64,000 bases of DNA, from the NCBI GenBank assembly GCA_905331475.1, contig CAJNYU010004617.1, positions 296,452 to 360,451 of the forward strand. The letters are read 5' to 3'. Position numbers and translations under genes: made by a program. The DNA comes from Rotaria socialis (lineage: Eukaryota; Rotifera; Eurotatoria; Philodinida; Philodinidae). Numbering within the stretch: the stretch's first letter is position 1; each line of letters starts with the position of its first letter. Under the pieces are notes generated by a model. It was given only the letters and a program-made list of their open reading frames with translations. It was not told the DNA's origin and searched no databases. Of the stretch, positions 16,715 through 29,778 are shown in pieces.

Positions 16715-19635
16715 ATGAATAACCTTTCGTCCAATACAACAGCGTCCTATTATCTATGGTCGACCGATAAAAAAATTCGAATATTTATATTAACAATTAT
16801 AATGTGTATAACTTTAATTGGCAATAGTTATATTATATTTAAATTACTTTGTAATCGTCGACATCGAACGCGTTTACAATTGTTCATACTTAATTTAGCT
16901 ATTGGAGATTTAACAATATGTTTATGTACAATGACATCTGAATTATTTCTTTTAATTTTTGATCAACAATGGATTTTAGGAAATGTTGCATGTAAATTAA
17001 CACTCTATATTCAAGTGGTTACACTTGCTTCAACAACATTCATTAATGTTGCGATGACTTATGATCGGTAAGAAAATAAATTCATCTTCTTGTGAATGAT
17101 TAGATAGTAAAACTTGATTGAACTTATTAATGAAAAATTAAGTGATAGAATTATGCTTGTTTTTTTCATGCGTCTTGCGTCATGAAACAGGAAACTCTTT
17201 TGTTTGTCATCAAACAAAGAGAAATGTGTCTTGTTGAAAATTTTTATGATGGTATGCTGTTGTAGACACGGAAATTATAATCAGAACGCTGCTTCATTCG
17301 CCTGGAGATTTCTTGTATTCAGATGTAGATATGTTCTCAGCATAGAACTAATGATGATAAGAGTATTTATTTTGAACTTGAACTATATTGTTGATTTTTC
17401 TCTAAGGAGAATATATTAAATCATCGGGGTGCATTTTTTCTTATTTGTTGGGCACACTAATTGAAGAAAAAAAAGATTCAATTGGTGCTCAGCTGAAAGG
17501 ACATATTAATAAAACTCAGCATGTTCTTTTTTTTTAAATAAATCTCTAATGGAATACTGTTTATAGTTTATTTAATTTAAAATGAAAATTTGAATGCATA
17601 TAAGCACGGTATTTTTAGAAATCCTCGTAAGAAAATTTGTGACGTTTTCATCTTATGTAAATGCCTATGTATACGAATGCTTTATAGTATAGTACTCTTT
17701 CAGGATGAAACAAAGAAAAAAAAGAACTTTTGCGATTTTCACAGGTCATAACTAGATAATGATAGGTATAAATCATAAGTATTGTTTTTATGGAACAAAT
17801 GAAGTTTATATTATAATTCAATTCATCAAAAATATTTCTCTATGAAAATATTTGTCATATAAATTGACTCGACCAATCAGTAACTTGGATTTTTGTTGCT
17901 CAATCACAATGAAGCTGATTTTAGAATTAATTTCATGGATCGCATATTATATTGTATTTCCACATGCTCATATGGATAGAATTTTGTTTTTCAGCACCAT
18001 AAATAAGGACTTTTAAGTGCTTTATATTTTCTTCTCATATAGAAGATAAGAAGCTTTTAATAGATATAATTCATCTCACTATTGCAGAGTGATGTATGTT
18101 TAGTGCAAAGAACTTTAGTTTTATTGATAGACAAACTTGAAAACAGCTGATCGGGAAATTTCAATTGTTCGTTATCCTTCAAAATAAATGCGGAAACATC
18201 GGATTTGCATCCGATTGTTATGCGTACTTCAAAACCCGAGCCGACTTATATATGTTGTAAATAATTCTGAGCAAAAAATCCCTGGACCGCCCCCCCCCCC
18301 AGGAATGGTCTAGGCAATGATGACAATTTTTTCGATAACTCAGCCATTTCTTGACGGATCCTTCTCATCTTCGAACTCGACCTAGATATTGATGAGACAA
18401 TTCTGCGCACAAAATTTCAACTCAATCGAATGTAATTGTGAAGAGTTATCGAATAAACGGACGGATACACTGACCAATTTTAGTAGTGTACTCACTTTTT
18501 GAGTACACAAAAAAGGAAAATTACAATTTGTCTTAGAACCAACCTAAATTTTTCTACAAAGCGATGAAACTCTTCAAAAGTTTGTCTGAAAATTGCTAAA
18601 AAATCATGTTCTACATCAGTTAAGAAAATATCAAAGCAGAATTTCATGTTCATCCCATCCTAAGTCGTTTTTTTTAAATCTATACGATTAAGTATCGTTT
18701 TATCAGCTAATTTTATTGCTCCATATTGATTTCACATAACTTGTAAAAACGTAATGGTTATTATTCAAGCGTATAGTACTTGAGTAGTTGTAATAACATT
18801 AGACATATAATTTCATCACTTCATTAAACAAATCTAAACAGCTTGTCAAACTTTGACACTCGTGACTCATGGTAGAAAGTTCTCACATATGCGTACCGGA
18901 TGATCTAAGATACAACATAAAGCTCTCGTCAAAAAACAAATTTTATGATAGATTGGAGTACTTTTTCTCTTCTAATTTAGATATGAAGCCGTTTGTTGTC
19001 CACTTCAATCTCGTATAACTTTTCGTCGTGTACGTCGTATTATACTTATATGTTGGTTAAGTTCATTGATAACAGCTATACCTCAATTGTTTATATTCGA
19101 ACAAAGTTTTATTCCAGGAAGTTCAACGAAATATCAATGTGCTAGTACAGGCTATACAGCTGAATGGCAACGCCGAATTTATTTTACCACATTTGCTTCT
19201 TATGTTCTTGTTATACCAGCTTTTTGTATGACAATATGGTATATAAAAATAATAAATGTTGTTACATTATCAACACATACGTGGATGCCAAAAGTAGAAG
19301 ACCAATCAACAACAGCAACATCAATCGTTTCATCTTCGGGAGCATCCTTAGCCAAAGTTAAAACAGTTCACTTGGCTATGACTATAATCATCGTATTTGT
19401 GGTTTGTTGGACACCTTATATGGTCTTAACTTTAATTGAAGTCTATTCTAATCGTTATTGGCGTATACCATCATGGCTTGATGGAGTTTTACAAACAATA
19501 TCTTTAGCACAAAGTAGTTTCAATCCATTTATTTATATAATATTTAATCATAGAAGAAAACGTTCGTCAACCATAGTTCTTGCGTTAGGACGAACAAGTA
19601 TACAAATATCTCGAACTAAAAGTCGTCGAAAGTGA
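16715..19635 (+). CDS. Class A neuropeptide-type G protein-coupled receptor
   Basis: Two exons, 16715-17067 and 18981-19635, split inside the DRY motif by a 1.9-kb intron; phase agrees and gives 335 residues. TM1 holds the conserved GN (ITLIGNSYIIFKLL), TM2 LNLAIGDL, TM3 ends in DRYEAVCCPL, TM6 has VCWTPYMVL, and TM7 QSSFNPFIYIIF, close to the canonical NPxxY. N-terminal Asn-x-Thr/Ser sites (NLSSN, NTTAS) fit an extracellular glycosylated tail. These features resemble peptide receptors of the vasopressin/GnRH/CCAP type; the ligand is not determinable here. Signalling would be through heterotrimeric G proteins at the plasma membrane. The large intron is unusual beside the 50-60 nt introns elsewhere and contains a mobile-like repeat. 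The short C-terminal tail is basic. Confidence 0.88.
18181..18512 (+). repeat. Hairpin-ended repeat, copy A (internally deleted)
   Basis: Lies in the GPCR intron. The left end has a hairpin (ATCGGAT..ATCCGAT, within 18199-18217) and the right end a 9-bp hairpin GTGTACTCA / TGAGTACAC at 18486-18508. Between them are blocks shared with copies B and C (TTGACGGATCCTTCTCATCT). Compared with copy B it lacks about 570 nt of the middle. An 11-base C run (18290-18300) sits inside. No coding capacity. Confidence 0.8.
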
Positions 19636-19893
19636 TTTAACATCATGCTATTCTACTGCTGAAAAGTTTAGTAGAATAAATCTCTAACAGTTTTCAATAA
19701 GATAATATTATTTATATGAATATTTTTATTCCTATTTTTTTTTTAAATTTTTACAATATCGATTTGATCGAATGAACTCTTAATATTGTAAACATACGAA
19801 TGTTCAAAGGAAGAATCGAGTCAGGCAAAAATAAATGCATATTATTCTATTTCAATTTTCAGAGCGTCATGAACTGGATACAAAAATACGAAC

Positions 19894-19929
<36 letters not shown>

Positions 19930-21686
19930 GTGTTGTTTAGATATTTTCCATTCTAATGTGACCTTTATGTCAATCTGTTGATGGTACATAACAATTGTGG
20001 CTGTATCGTATGCTGGACAATTTTGATTTCGAAACTGTATTTTTCAACTAAATATAATTTCTGATATTTAGCATTAAATTTAGATACAATATTGTAGTCC
20101 ATCTCGAAATTTGTTTTTGAGTGCAATAAAACTAATTGTTTTAGTGTATATTTTTATTGTCTTGTTTACAAACAAAAATTAAAAAGAATGTATATATATG
20201 TAATAAAAGTTATAAATGAAAGTAAATTTTCATGAAACTATATAAAGTATTGAAATTAGTTTATATTTATTCAGAATTTGCAGTTATGAGTCTGATCTCA
20301 AGCAGAACTTTCAACGAAATTCTGCCCGCTCTTAAAATTCTATCTAGTAATGACAAGAATTCGATACATAAATCGAGCTCGTTTCTTTTTTCCTGACGCC
20401 TCAGAAAAAACAATACCCTTTTGTTGAAATATTTCTCATAAATAATTCTGTAGCTAATGCATCTTATTTAATTGATCACTAAAATACTCTCGGAAATATT
20501 CTTCGCTTATGTAAATAAATCTATTTATAAGTAAAATACCTCCAATAGATGCTTGATCGTTTGTGTTTAATAAAATAAGTACACAATATATCGAAATGCA
20601 ATCAAATAAGAAAATGAGTGAGATTCCTGTAATTATGATGTCTATTAGTATAATTGCCAGCGTCATCATATATTCTCCAAGACTCACTCAGCAAGAGGTT
20701 GATCTCATTTTATAGTAGTGTATTCATGACGTATTTCCTGTCACTTCTTTGTTCTTCATACTTGATGTATTTTTTTCTTGCTTTTTTGTCATCCATTCGT
20801 TCTACATCATTCATGTGAGATTATCCATTCTTGGATAGTTCCTTCTTGCAACTCCGTCAGTATAGATACTAGTTGGCAGTCATATCCTACGTTCCTACCG
20901 ATAAGATATTACCAAGAATATTATCTTTTTTTCAGGCATCGATTTTATTCGCATTTATGTAAAAATTCTAACTATTACTATCAACTAAACTCGTAAATCG
21001 TATTAAATTTGATTTTTCTATGGAATCAATTTATTAGAAATAATCTACAATCACCAGGTAAATATTACTCAAATTAATTTATGTACATAGAATTTCATTA
21101 AACGAAATTCGAATGAACAACATATTAGCACATTTTTGAATGAATGTTTAAAAGTGAATTGGAAGATGACTGATCTAAACCACACAAAATGTCATACCAT
21201 AAAAATCTGATTTATATAAATCATCTTGAGAAAATTTTCATCAATTTCTACAATGATTTGATCATTTGAAGTGATTGCAAATTAATTATGAGAATGTCAC
21301 TGCTCAAATTTACGTGCATTAGCATGTTTTCCTTGTCTTGGCAGTTTCCTAGAGATGGCGTATAACTAGTTTCCTTGTTGCTATATATGTAAAATATATT
21401 TTTTCATTCTTCAGCAGAGTTCGCTATGCGACGAATCTAGTATATGGGAAAAAAATCTGATAGAGGGTGAGAGCTTTTCATGGAATGGTTACTCTAGCAA
21501 TCGTCATACCAAGAGGGTCATTATATGAACTCGAACGTACATACAAATAAACAATCAGAATTAATACAAATCGATCGAGACTATCAAAAATATTTTTCAA
21601 CGATAATATTAGTTACATACAAATATTTCTAGTTATCGTCGAATAAAAAATTTCAAAAATCAAGATGATCTTCTTGATTTGCAAAA
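19636..21686. other. Intergenic, GPCR to calcium-channel beta gene
   Basis: Contains an (ATT)n microsatellite at about 19896-19929. A minus-strand frame at 20454-20687 codes 77 residues with one hydrophobic segment, unsupported as a gene. The rest is AT-rich without exon signals. The promoter of the most upstream first exon of the beta gene must lie at the right end, but no clear TATA box is seen. Confidence 0.45.
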
Positions 21687-24600
21687 ATGACGTTAATGGC
21701 CAACAATACAAACAATATAAATATTAATACAACGACGAATAGTCGACCAAATACCACACCATTACCTCATCGAGATCTTCTGCATCCTAAAGTAGGTTTT
21801 TTTCAATAAATAAATAATATATATCAATATCAATAGTGAAATTTTTAAATTGAATATTTCTTTAAATCAATCTTAAATATTAATTAGTTCCAGTTCATAG
21901 ATTTCCCTAATGTTCTGTCAAATAATAATATTTGTTTTCTTTAAATAAAAATTATTTCTTAAAAAATTTATCTTTTTGTAGAAATCAGCTTTGAGATTGG
22001 GTGGTGTTGGTACGACACAAGATAATAGTTTTTCATTGGATTCAAATAGTATTTATCGACAAGTAAGTGTGTAATGTATTGATTGATTGTTGTATAGTTT
22101 TTGTTTACATTGAATTGAATGAATCAATTTGCTTGAGGCAAAAACTAATCGATTCTTTTTTGTGTTTAATTAAAAACAATATTTTGTTTATTAAGATTGA
22201 TTCATTTTCCAATTATTCTATACGAGAATATTAAGCAGGGAATTTTTTTTTCTATGATAAGAGGAGATTGTTTGCGTTGTTAGATTGATGAGACGAGTGG
22301 AGTTTGATGCGGTATGCATCTTTTCATGGTATATTTCTCGTTCTCTGTTGCTTCTGTATATTTACGAACAAAATCATGATTTTTCTGGTGTTTTTTAGCT
22401 TCTCTTTCTCTATTATATGGGTCTACAGGCTTAAAAAGCGTCGGCGTGCGTGTTCGTTCCTTTCCGCAGCCTCTTTACTTGACGCATGCTTCCATAGACA
22501 CCTATTTTACCATAATCAAGAATCCTCTAGAATAGATAACAGAACGAGTAAAAAGAAAAAAAATGTCATCGGCAATATTCGCTTATAGCTATTGTCAGAT
22601 TTAAGCAGAAGAATGCTTCCCTTTCGTACTTTCTCCTTATGTCCTGGGCTTTTTCTTCTTCTTCTTTTTCTTCTTCTTTTTCTTCTTTTTCATAATCAAC
22701 TATACGTAGCAGTACAATAAACAATTTTCCTCGTTTCTGTACATATACTCGATAAGATTCCGTTTGTCGTACAGTCGATAGAGAAATAGATGTTGGCGTC
22801 TGTTGTTATATTAATTCAAAATTATTATCATCATCTAACACTAACAATTTAATTATGATTAGAATTTAAAACAACGTAAAAGCATTCATCGACATGCTTT
22901 TATTCTTGTAATATATATATGAGTGTAAGAGATAATCCAAAATGCTTATATCATCTATTCGAAATATCAAACAACATTCAGCTGATAGTGCTTATTCGAC
23001 AACAACCGCTGTAAGTCTTCTTATTATTTTTCTTTGTCATAAGTGGATGTTTAGAATTAACAAAACAATAATTTGTTCTTCTCAAATAAACCTTAGATTA
23101 ATTGAGTCGTTAAAGATTACAGGAAATTTGTAGTATACATACAGTTGTATTTCATATAGTTTCGTTGTCATACTAATAGAGTAAAAATGAGTTCTATTAT
23201 AAAGAATTACGTTAGATCGAAAAAAAAAAGAAAGAATAATAAATGATCTGTTTTATTCAACTTATTGAATAAATCAAAACAGTTGGTGCCAAGAATTCTT
23301 TTTTTCCTTCTTTGAAAAAAAAATCTAACCAGAAAAGAACGTCGAATGATGTCGCCAATACACCATCGTATTTTTTTTGCTTTCTCTTCGTCATATAGTG
23401 TGATGATCGATATTGACATCATCACCAGGTTGTTGCTTTTGCTCTATCGAGAGACTCATTGACTAGTATAAAAAAAAACGCAGTTCTCATCTAATTGAAG
23501 ATTTCTGTTCTGTTATACCATCTGTTACCGTTGTTCGAGCAAAAAAAAACGCGAGAGAGAGAGAGTGAGAGAGAAACATTGTTGTTTTGATAAATGTCAG
23601 ATCGTCGTCGTCGTCGTTCTTCTCCTTCACGCTTTCGCTTAGCCCAACATCGATTTCTGGATGACAACAACCGATATCCCGGTAGTACTAATTCCCTTCA
23701 TCAACAATTGTTATTACAAGCAGAGAAAATCGTACGTAAAATTATAGAAGTAAATAACGGGAACAAAAATAATAATCTATTAGCAATGGATCAACGGATA
23801 ATCATTCGTATCCTATGGATAACAATAAAAATGAAAAATAGCTTTGACAAACAGACGCGCTTGGATACAGATTAATGTAAAACCAGATGCATAAAAAGTA
23901 AAAGAAAATAAGAAGAAGAAAACTAGATATATAATACTAATCAAAGACAAATCAGATAGAGATACATCAAATAAAATGGCAACTCTTAGTTTTCCATCAG
24001 CGGTCCATCGAGTAATACTGGTCTGTATTTTAAGTTTAGTTTGTTTCTTTTTTAAAAAAGAATTTCTATTATTTTTGACATCAGATGTTTTTTTTATCGA
24101 ACGAATCATTGGATATTATCAGAAATCGTCGAATGCTTTCTGTTTTTAAGTATTGATTGAGAAATAGATTTTCGAAAGATGTCTATTATAAATATGACAG
24201 ATATTCTCTATAAGCAAATGCATTGATCCATAATAGTGATTTAATAGATATTTATTTTCTTTTTTCGATAATATACATATATTTGTTAAGTTTGACCTTT
24301 TTTTTGTAGGGTTCAGCTGAATCAAATTATAGTCAACAATCATCGGAAAGTTTAGATGGTGAAACAGTTGAAAGAGAACGAGAACCAAAAGTACCAACCA
24401 CCACAAGTGGTCTATCATCAATCAAACCTCGTGATCAAACACGCTCAGCAACGGATGCACTTGAACGATGCAAAACAAAACCTGTTGCTTTTGCAGTTCG
24501 AACAAATATTGAATATATACCATCACCCGATGATCTTTGTCCTATTTCCAAAGCAGCTATTGCTTTTCAACCAAAAGAATTTCTACATATAAAAGATGTA

Positions 24601-26687
24601 GGAATAACAATACAGAAAGAAATCGATATTTGATAATCAGTTTTTTCTTTTCTAATATTTAGAAATTTAACAATGATTGGTGGATAGGTCGAATAGTTAA
24701 AGTTGATGCTCCACTTGGTTTTATTCCAAGTCCAGCTAAATTAGAAATGATTCGTATACAATCAAATAGAAAAAATAAAAATCAACCACAATCATTATCA
24801 AATACAATACCACGTATCAAAGCATCGACACAAAGTAAATACGAAATTTTTCTTGCTCCTCTAGGGGAAAATAACACTTACTTCTCTTTTCCTAGGCCTT
24901 GATGCTATCGATCAGAATATTCCTGGATTTGGTGATGATACATTAGGCAATGATGATGATGGTGATAGTCTTACAAAATCAAAATTAAATATTAATACTA
25001 CTAAAGATAAAAAGAAACCATTTTTCAAAAAGGTAAAATAAAATAGAAAATTATATTAAAAAAGAAGAATATTAGGTAAAGAACTATGCGTAAAAATATG
25101 TAGCATTAATAAATCTCCTGTGAATAACAATAGTCGATATATTGCATTTCACAGTTTGAATACTGTTGGGATTATAATTACTAACAGTTCTTTTTTTATT
25201 AACTAGAACTGCACTTCGTAAAATACAATCACTAAGAATAGTTGAAAAAATCAAACGTTTTTTGCCTTTCTCTCTTAGCTAAGTGTGACCTACACAAATG
25301 TCTCCTTAAAGACAATATAAGGGCTAATGTGCCCATCATACGTTCTTTGTCCTCGCATAACAAATAGCATCCTTCTATTGTTAGATCAAACGACTAACTG
25401 AATAGGACAGCAGATAATCTCCGATGATATTTTCTAAAGATGATTGAATTACCAAATAAACTTATCACTAATCAAAAATGATAAGAATAATATTTGAAAT
25501 AGAAATTTTTCTTATTTGAATGTAAACAGAAACTAATTAAACAATGGATTTTCTTCTTCTTTTTTTTTGTACAGACTGTAAACATTACTCCTTATGATGT
25601 TGTACCCAATATGCGTCCTGTTGTAATTGTTGGTCCGTCTTTAAAAGGCTATGATGTAACTGATATGATGCAAAAAGCTGTTTTCGACTTTTTAAAACAT
25701 CGTTACGAAGGTCGAATAATTATAACACGTGTAGCAGCTGATATATCTCTTGCTAAACGTGGTCTTTTAAATAATCCATCGAAAATTGCACTTATTGAAC
25801 GTGGTACATCATCAAATGCTGGTGCTCACTCATCGGGAACATCATCAGGTACAGTAGGTCCCTTGGGCACAAACCGTTCAACTGGTATAAAAGAAGTTCA
25901 TGATGAAATCGAACGTATATTCGAATTAGCACGAAGTCTTCAACTAGTTGTACTTGATTGTGATACAATAAATCATCCAACTCAACTACAAAAGACATCT
26001 CTCGCACCATTAGTTGTTTATTTAAAAGTTGCATCACCAAAAGTTTTACAAAAATTAATTAAGTCACGTGGCAAAAGTCAACATAGAAATCTTAATGTAC
26101 AATTAGTTGCTGCCGATAAATTAACACAATGTTCTGCAGTATGTATATACAATAGTTAGGACGGGGCGAAAAAATACTAATTTTTCTTTACTTCTCTCTA
26201 GGATATGTTTGATTTAATATTAGAACAAAATCAATTGGAAGATGCTTGTAACAGTTTAGCCAGTTTTTTGGATATTTACTGGAATGCTACGCATCCAAAA
26301 TTAGACGAAAGAAACGAAGCTATGCATGATTCAATACATGTGCCTCCACGTCCAACAGCCAACTTAATCGCTCATATACCACAAATAATTCCTCCGGGAA
26401 CAGTACCTGCTATAACAACAACAGCTGCACGCCTTCTTCCATCATCACCACTTGTGAACGATATAACACAATCGCATCTATTACCTCAACGAACACCATC
26501 ACAACTGTCAACTAGTAGATACGGAACTGGAAGTACCGGAGGAGGTCTTCTTCAAAGGAGACCTTCAACAATAACTCCTGATTATTATCGACAAGCACCA
26601 CCAGCACAACCACCGTTGCCACAACCACCTGTACCTGCCTATGATGACGAACGTTTTGCCCATTATGAAATGGCCAACTTTCGATAG
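21687..26687 (+). CDS. CACNB: Voltage-gated calcium channel beta subunit
   Basis: Longest form: exons 21687-21791, 21982-22062, 24310-24597, 24663-24834, 24896-25032, 25575-26138, 26202-26687, all in phase, 610 residues. An SH3 domain is spread over exons 3-4 ([43 protein letters not shown]). The HOOK region is acidic then lysine-rich and ends at KKPFFKK. The guanylate-kinase-like domain has [55 protein letters not shown] and [16 protein letters not shown], which match vertebrate CACNB nearly residue for residue. In this family the domain grips the alpha1 I-II linker, brings the channel to the membrane and tunes gating; it has no kinase activity. The C-terminal tail is Pro/Thr-rich and lineage-specific. 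Alternative first exons at 22942 and 23594 are entered separately. Confidence 0.95.
22063..22941. other. Intron / promoter region between alternative first exons
   Basis: Contains the block (22268 on) shared with the decayed copy at 15307, and a (TTC)n pyrimidine tract at about 22657-22692. The 94-codon open frame here (22304-22588) has no supporting feature. Confidence 0.5.
22942..23010 (+). CDS. CACNB: Alternative first exon 2 of the calcium-channel beta gene
   Basis: ATG followed by 23 codons ([20 protein letters not shown]...) and a strong GTAAGT donor at 23011, in phase 0. That is the phase needed to enter the common exon at 24310. The product would be about 571 residues with a different N-terminus. 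It is supported only by phase and donor; transcript data would settle it. Confidence 0.5.
23467..23474 (+). promoter_or_regulatory. Candidate TATA box of alternative first exon 3
   Basis: TATAAAAA about 127 bp before the ATG at 23594. It is followed by a GA-repeat (23553-23575) that would lie in the 5' UTR. Confidence 0.45.
23594..23731 (+). CDS. CACNB: Alternative first exon 3 of the calcium-channel beta gene
   Basis: ATG and 46 codons beginning [20 protein letters not shown], ending QAEKI at a GTACGT donor (23732) in phase 0, compatible with the common exon at 24310. The form would have about 594 residues with an arginine-rich N-terminus. A TATA box and a GA-rich leader lie upstream, which makes this the best supported of the two internal start exons. 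Confidence 0.55.
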
Positions 26688-29495
26688 TCATCTAGCCGTT
26701 GTGTATTTATTTTATATTCAATAAGTGTTGATCACTTATTTTTGAATGCAAGCTCATTCACGATCGTCATGCTGCCCTTTTCTTTTGTTCTAGTCATTGT
26801 CGATTATTTTCTTCTGGTTTCAGTGTCTAAGATTGATTCTTAGCTCTCTTTTTTTTCTTTCACATTGACCGTCACTTTTTCTTGTTCTTTTTATCTCTGT
26901 GTGTATTTTTTTTTCTTTTGCAATTTGTACACGAATACATAATGACGAATTTTTTTCTCTCTTGAATGGATAATGAAGCAAAACGAGTTTTAAAAAAATC
27001 TAACATTCAAGTCTCTAACCAATGTTTATGTGCGACGATGGGGAAAATGCTTTTATTCATGAGTTTTATCATCAGGAACGAGAAAAGTAAGTGAAATACT
27101 ATGGAGTATTTTAAATCTGGCTGTGCCAATCCTTTTTTCAACTATGCTCGTATGTGTACTCATTTATGGGGAAAAGTCATCTAAAATTTTATATTAAAAA
27201 GCCTTTTTCAATGGCAGCGTTTTTCTAGGACCCGATTATTTTTTGGAAATTCAATAGATTTCTTTGCTCTACCAATCATTTCAAGAAGACCCAATTCAGA
27301 GGCTACTATTTTACCAGAACCATTGTTTTGTTACAAGCTAACATTATTTTCTCAATTATTACATTGTCAGCCATTGAAAAATAAATAACAAAGACAAATT
27401 CTATGTGAAAGATAACGTGACACATCGAAACCCTTGATTTGTTTTCCAAAGGAAATAACATTCAATATTTACAACAATATGTTTGTTTTTTATTCGCTCA
27501 CTCCATAGTTGATACTTTATAGTCGATAAAAATTATTAATTGTCAATCAGGGCAAAAACATGAAAATACAACGTTGAAAGATATGAGACTCCTATGATAC
27601 ATGATATACTATTTCATAATAGGAAAATAAATACTCCAAACATATTTTGCATGCAATGGCAATACAATAATGTATTTATGTAAAGTGCTGATTAGAATTT
27701 AGTTAGTTACAATGCAAGGATAGCAGACAAACAAACCAATAAAGATGTTAATATATAAGGTATCGCAACGGATTGAAGTTTTATACAAGAAAAAAGACTG
27801 TTTTTGAACTAGTTGAGTAATTGTAATACCAAGGATAATGCTTCGTGTGACCGATTAACATAAAAAAGCCATTGGAAATATGTTTCTAGCGTGATTTAAT
27901 TTGTATAAATCTTCATTGATTATGAGAAATAATACAAAATAAAAATTCCGAATGCACCTACATAATCACGTAAGTCATAAATCCTTTGAATTTCTCCGTA
28001 GCTGATGAAATGCTTTGGCATTTTTGTTTTGGTAAGAATTGCATGATTCAAATATTCTTTTGAAATATAAGCATTATCCAAATGGAAATAAAAATCTGGA
28101 ACTTTTCCTCATCGTAATTGACGACAAAAATCGATTGTCGACTTTTCTAAAAATGTATCTTAGTATCATCTGTTTGCTTTTATTTATTTTTATTTGACAT
28201 TCCACGGATCATCTCGTTCTTCAGTTGTCTGTAGTCAAAATATATTCAATAGCAATCTGTGTATCAACAGAGTTGACTTATTTTCATCGATACAACATGA
28301 TTTCTTTTTCTTCTTGATCATCTATTTTCCGTTAAATGCTTTAATGTTGCTACGTGCAATCCTTCGTAATCAAAGTGCATGCAGGAAACAAATTGTAAAA
28401 AAAACAAGAAATAAAAGATTGGTAAAGTGCACAGAAACAGAATAGAAAGTGTCGTGATATTGGAAAATTGAATGTATGTGTCATTTAAAAGAAAGGCAAA
28501 TAGTGTAAGCAGTAGCACATTTTTTCCAATAGTAACAACACATAATCGGTTTCATATATTAAGGGTGTGGTGAGTAAATTATTAGAATAATTTTAAAAGC
28601 TAACAGTTTGTGGTAGGTTATAGCAGATTCAATGAGATCATACATTGATTATAAATAGATAGTCGCAGTGTATTGAGCTGGAGATGTAGGGGGAAAGAAA
28701 CACTGGGAAAACTTTGTTCTAGAACGAAATCTGGTACTTGGAAAACAGCAAGTTGTTTTGAACCTGTTGATATGATGGAATAGAAAAAAGACAACAATCA
28801 ATATACACATTGATGTTAAACCTAAAAGATGGATCGTTTCAAGCGGCAGGATTATGGATTCGATTGTTAAAGAAACAGTTTGTTACTTAAGTAACGATTA
28901 TATGCGGAGAGCGTCCAAATTCCATCCGGGGGTGTAATGCTTTCGTTCGAGTGTAACCTATACATAACATTTGGTCTTATGATGCCATTTATTCTCATCA
29001 CACCTATTGCCTTTATCTTTCTGTCCTTTACATTTGTGTTTATCTATCCTTCTTCTTCGTTCTCTCAAATGGTTGAGTATTTAAGCGTGTGCTTTATATG
29101 TAATCGGGGCGATTTATGATTTGAAGAGTTAAATAAAGTGTAATACCATCAGCACAGGCATCTCTTCTATCTAAAATCGTTACATTACTGATCACTAAAA
29201 TCAACAAAGCTTAAATAGAAAAAGTCTTGGGATATTCTTCCATGCTATGAAAAGTGATTGTTATTGCAAATATTGGTATTGAAGGAAAACAAGTTCTGTA
29301 TCCTTGCCCTCTAGGAAACTCGTGTTTCCCGCAAGATATCTTAACTATGAAAGCGATTGATTTCTATAAAGATTCCTATTGATTTAATCATAGTAGAGGA
29401 TGGAACGTTTTTTTCAAGTACTATATTTTATGAATGATTGAGTCATAAAAGTTTATATTTATTTTACAGTATTTTAAGTTTCCATCTTGATTGAT
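26688..29495. other. Intergenic, no gene seen
   Basis: The first 250 bp are pyrimidine-rich 3' UTR-like sequence after the beta subunit stop. The rest is AT-rich with scattered short frames (for example 28194-28445, 28937-29119) that carry no motif. Confidence 0.45.
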
Positions 29496-29778
29496 ATGGA
29501 TCACACAAGTATTCTTAGTGCCATCTATCAAGTGACAGTACTGATGAAACAAACTGTCAAAGATGTTAAAGCGAATGAACAACTAATGCATACGACTTGT
29601 TGAAAGAATCAATGCTATTTGTATGGCTTTGAAATCTGTGAATGATCGAAACTTGCAAAGATTAGAACTTCTAAAATCTTTGAGTAACGTTCGCATTTGT
29701 GTTGAGGAATTTGTTACGTTTGTAAATCAGTTTGAAGATGACAAATCGTGGTTTATTAAAGTTCTACTTGGAAAGTAG
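29496..29778 (+). pseudogene. MLKL-type N-terminal four-helix-bundle domain remnant
   Basis: ATG at 29496 opens a helical segment (MDHTSILSAIYQVTVLMK, then VKANEQ) that hits TGA at about codon 36. A shift of one base restores a helix-rich frame (ERINAICMALKSV... VEEFVTFVNQFEDDKSWFIK) that ends at TAG 29776-29778. The spacing (an early hydrophobic helix, VKAN, then ERI, and a closing W-F-x-K helix) is that of the MLKL N-terminal bundle (HeLo-like), the membrane-acting part of necroptosis proteins. No kinase or other partner domain follows. A single frameshift plus the lack of any downstream domain marks it as a remnant. The family match is from pattern memory only. Confidence 0.55.

Noticed and set aside
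18290..18300. Run of 11 C as a biological signal
   Set aside because: It is specific to one repeat copy; the other copies have short C runs at this place, so it is likely slippage or sequencing error.
19896..19929. (ATT)n and other microsatellites as CRISPR or regulatory arrays
   Set aside because: Simple microsatellites without spacers; the genome is eukaryotic.
20454..20687. 77-residue minus-strand frame with a hydrophobic segment
   Set aside because: Hydrophobic frames of this length are common in AT-rich DNA; there is no splice partner, promoter or recognisable motif.
22304..22588. 94-codon frame between alternative first exons
   Set aside because: Low-complexity hydrophobic then basic sequence, no useful donor in the right phase, and the matching block in the duplicate is not open.
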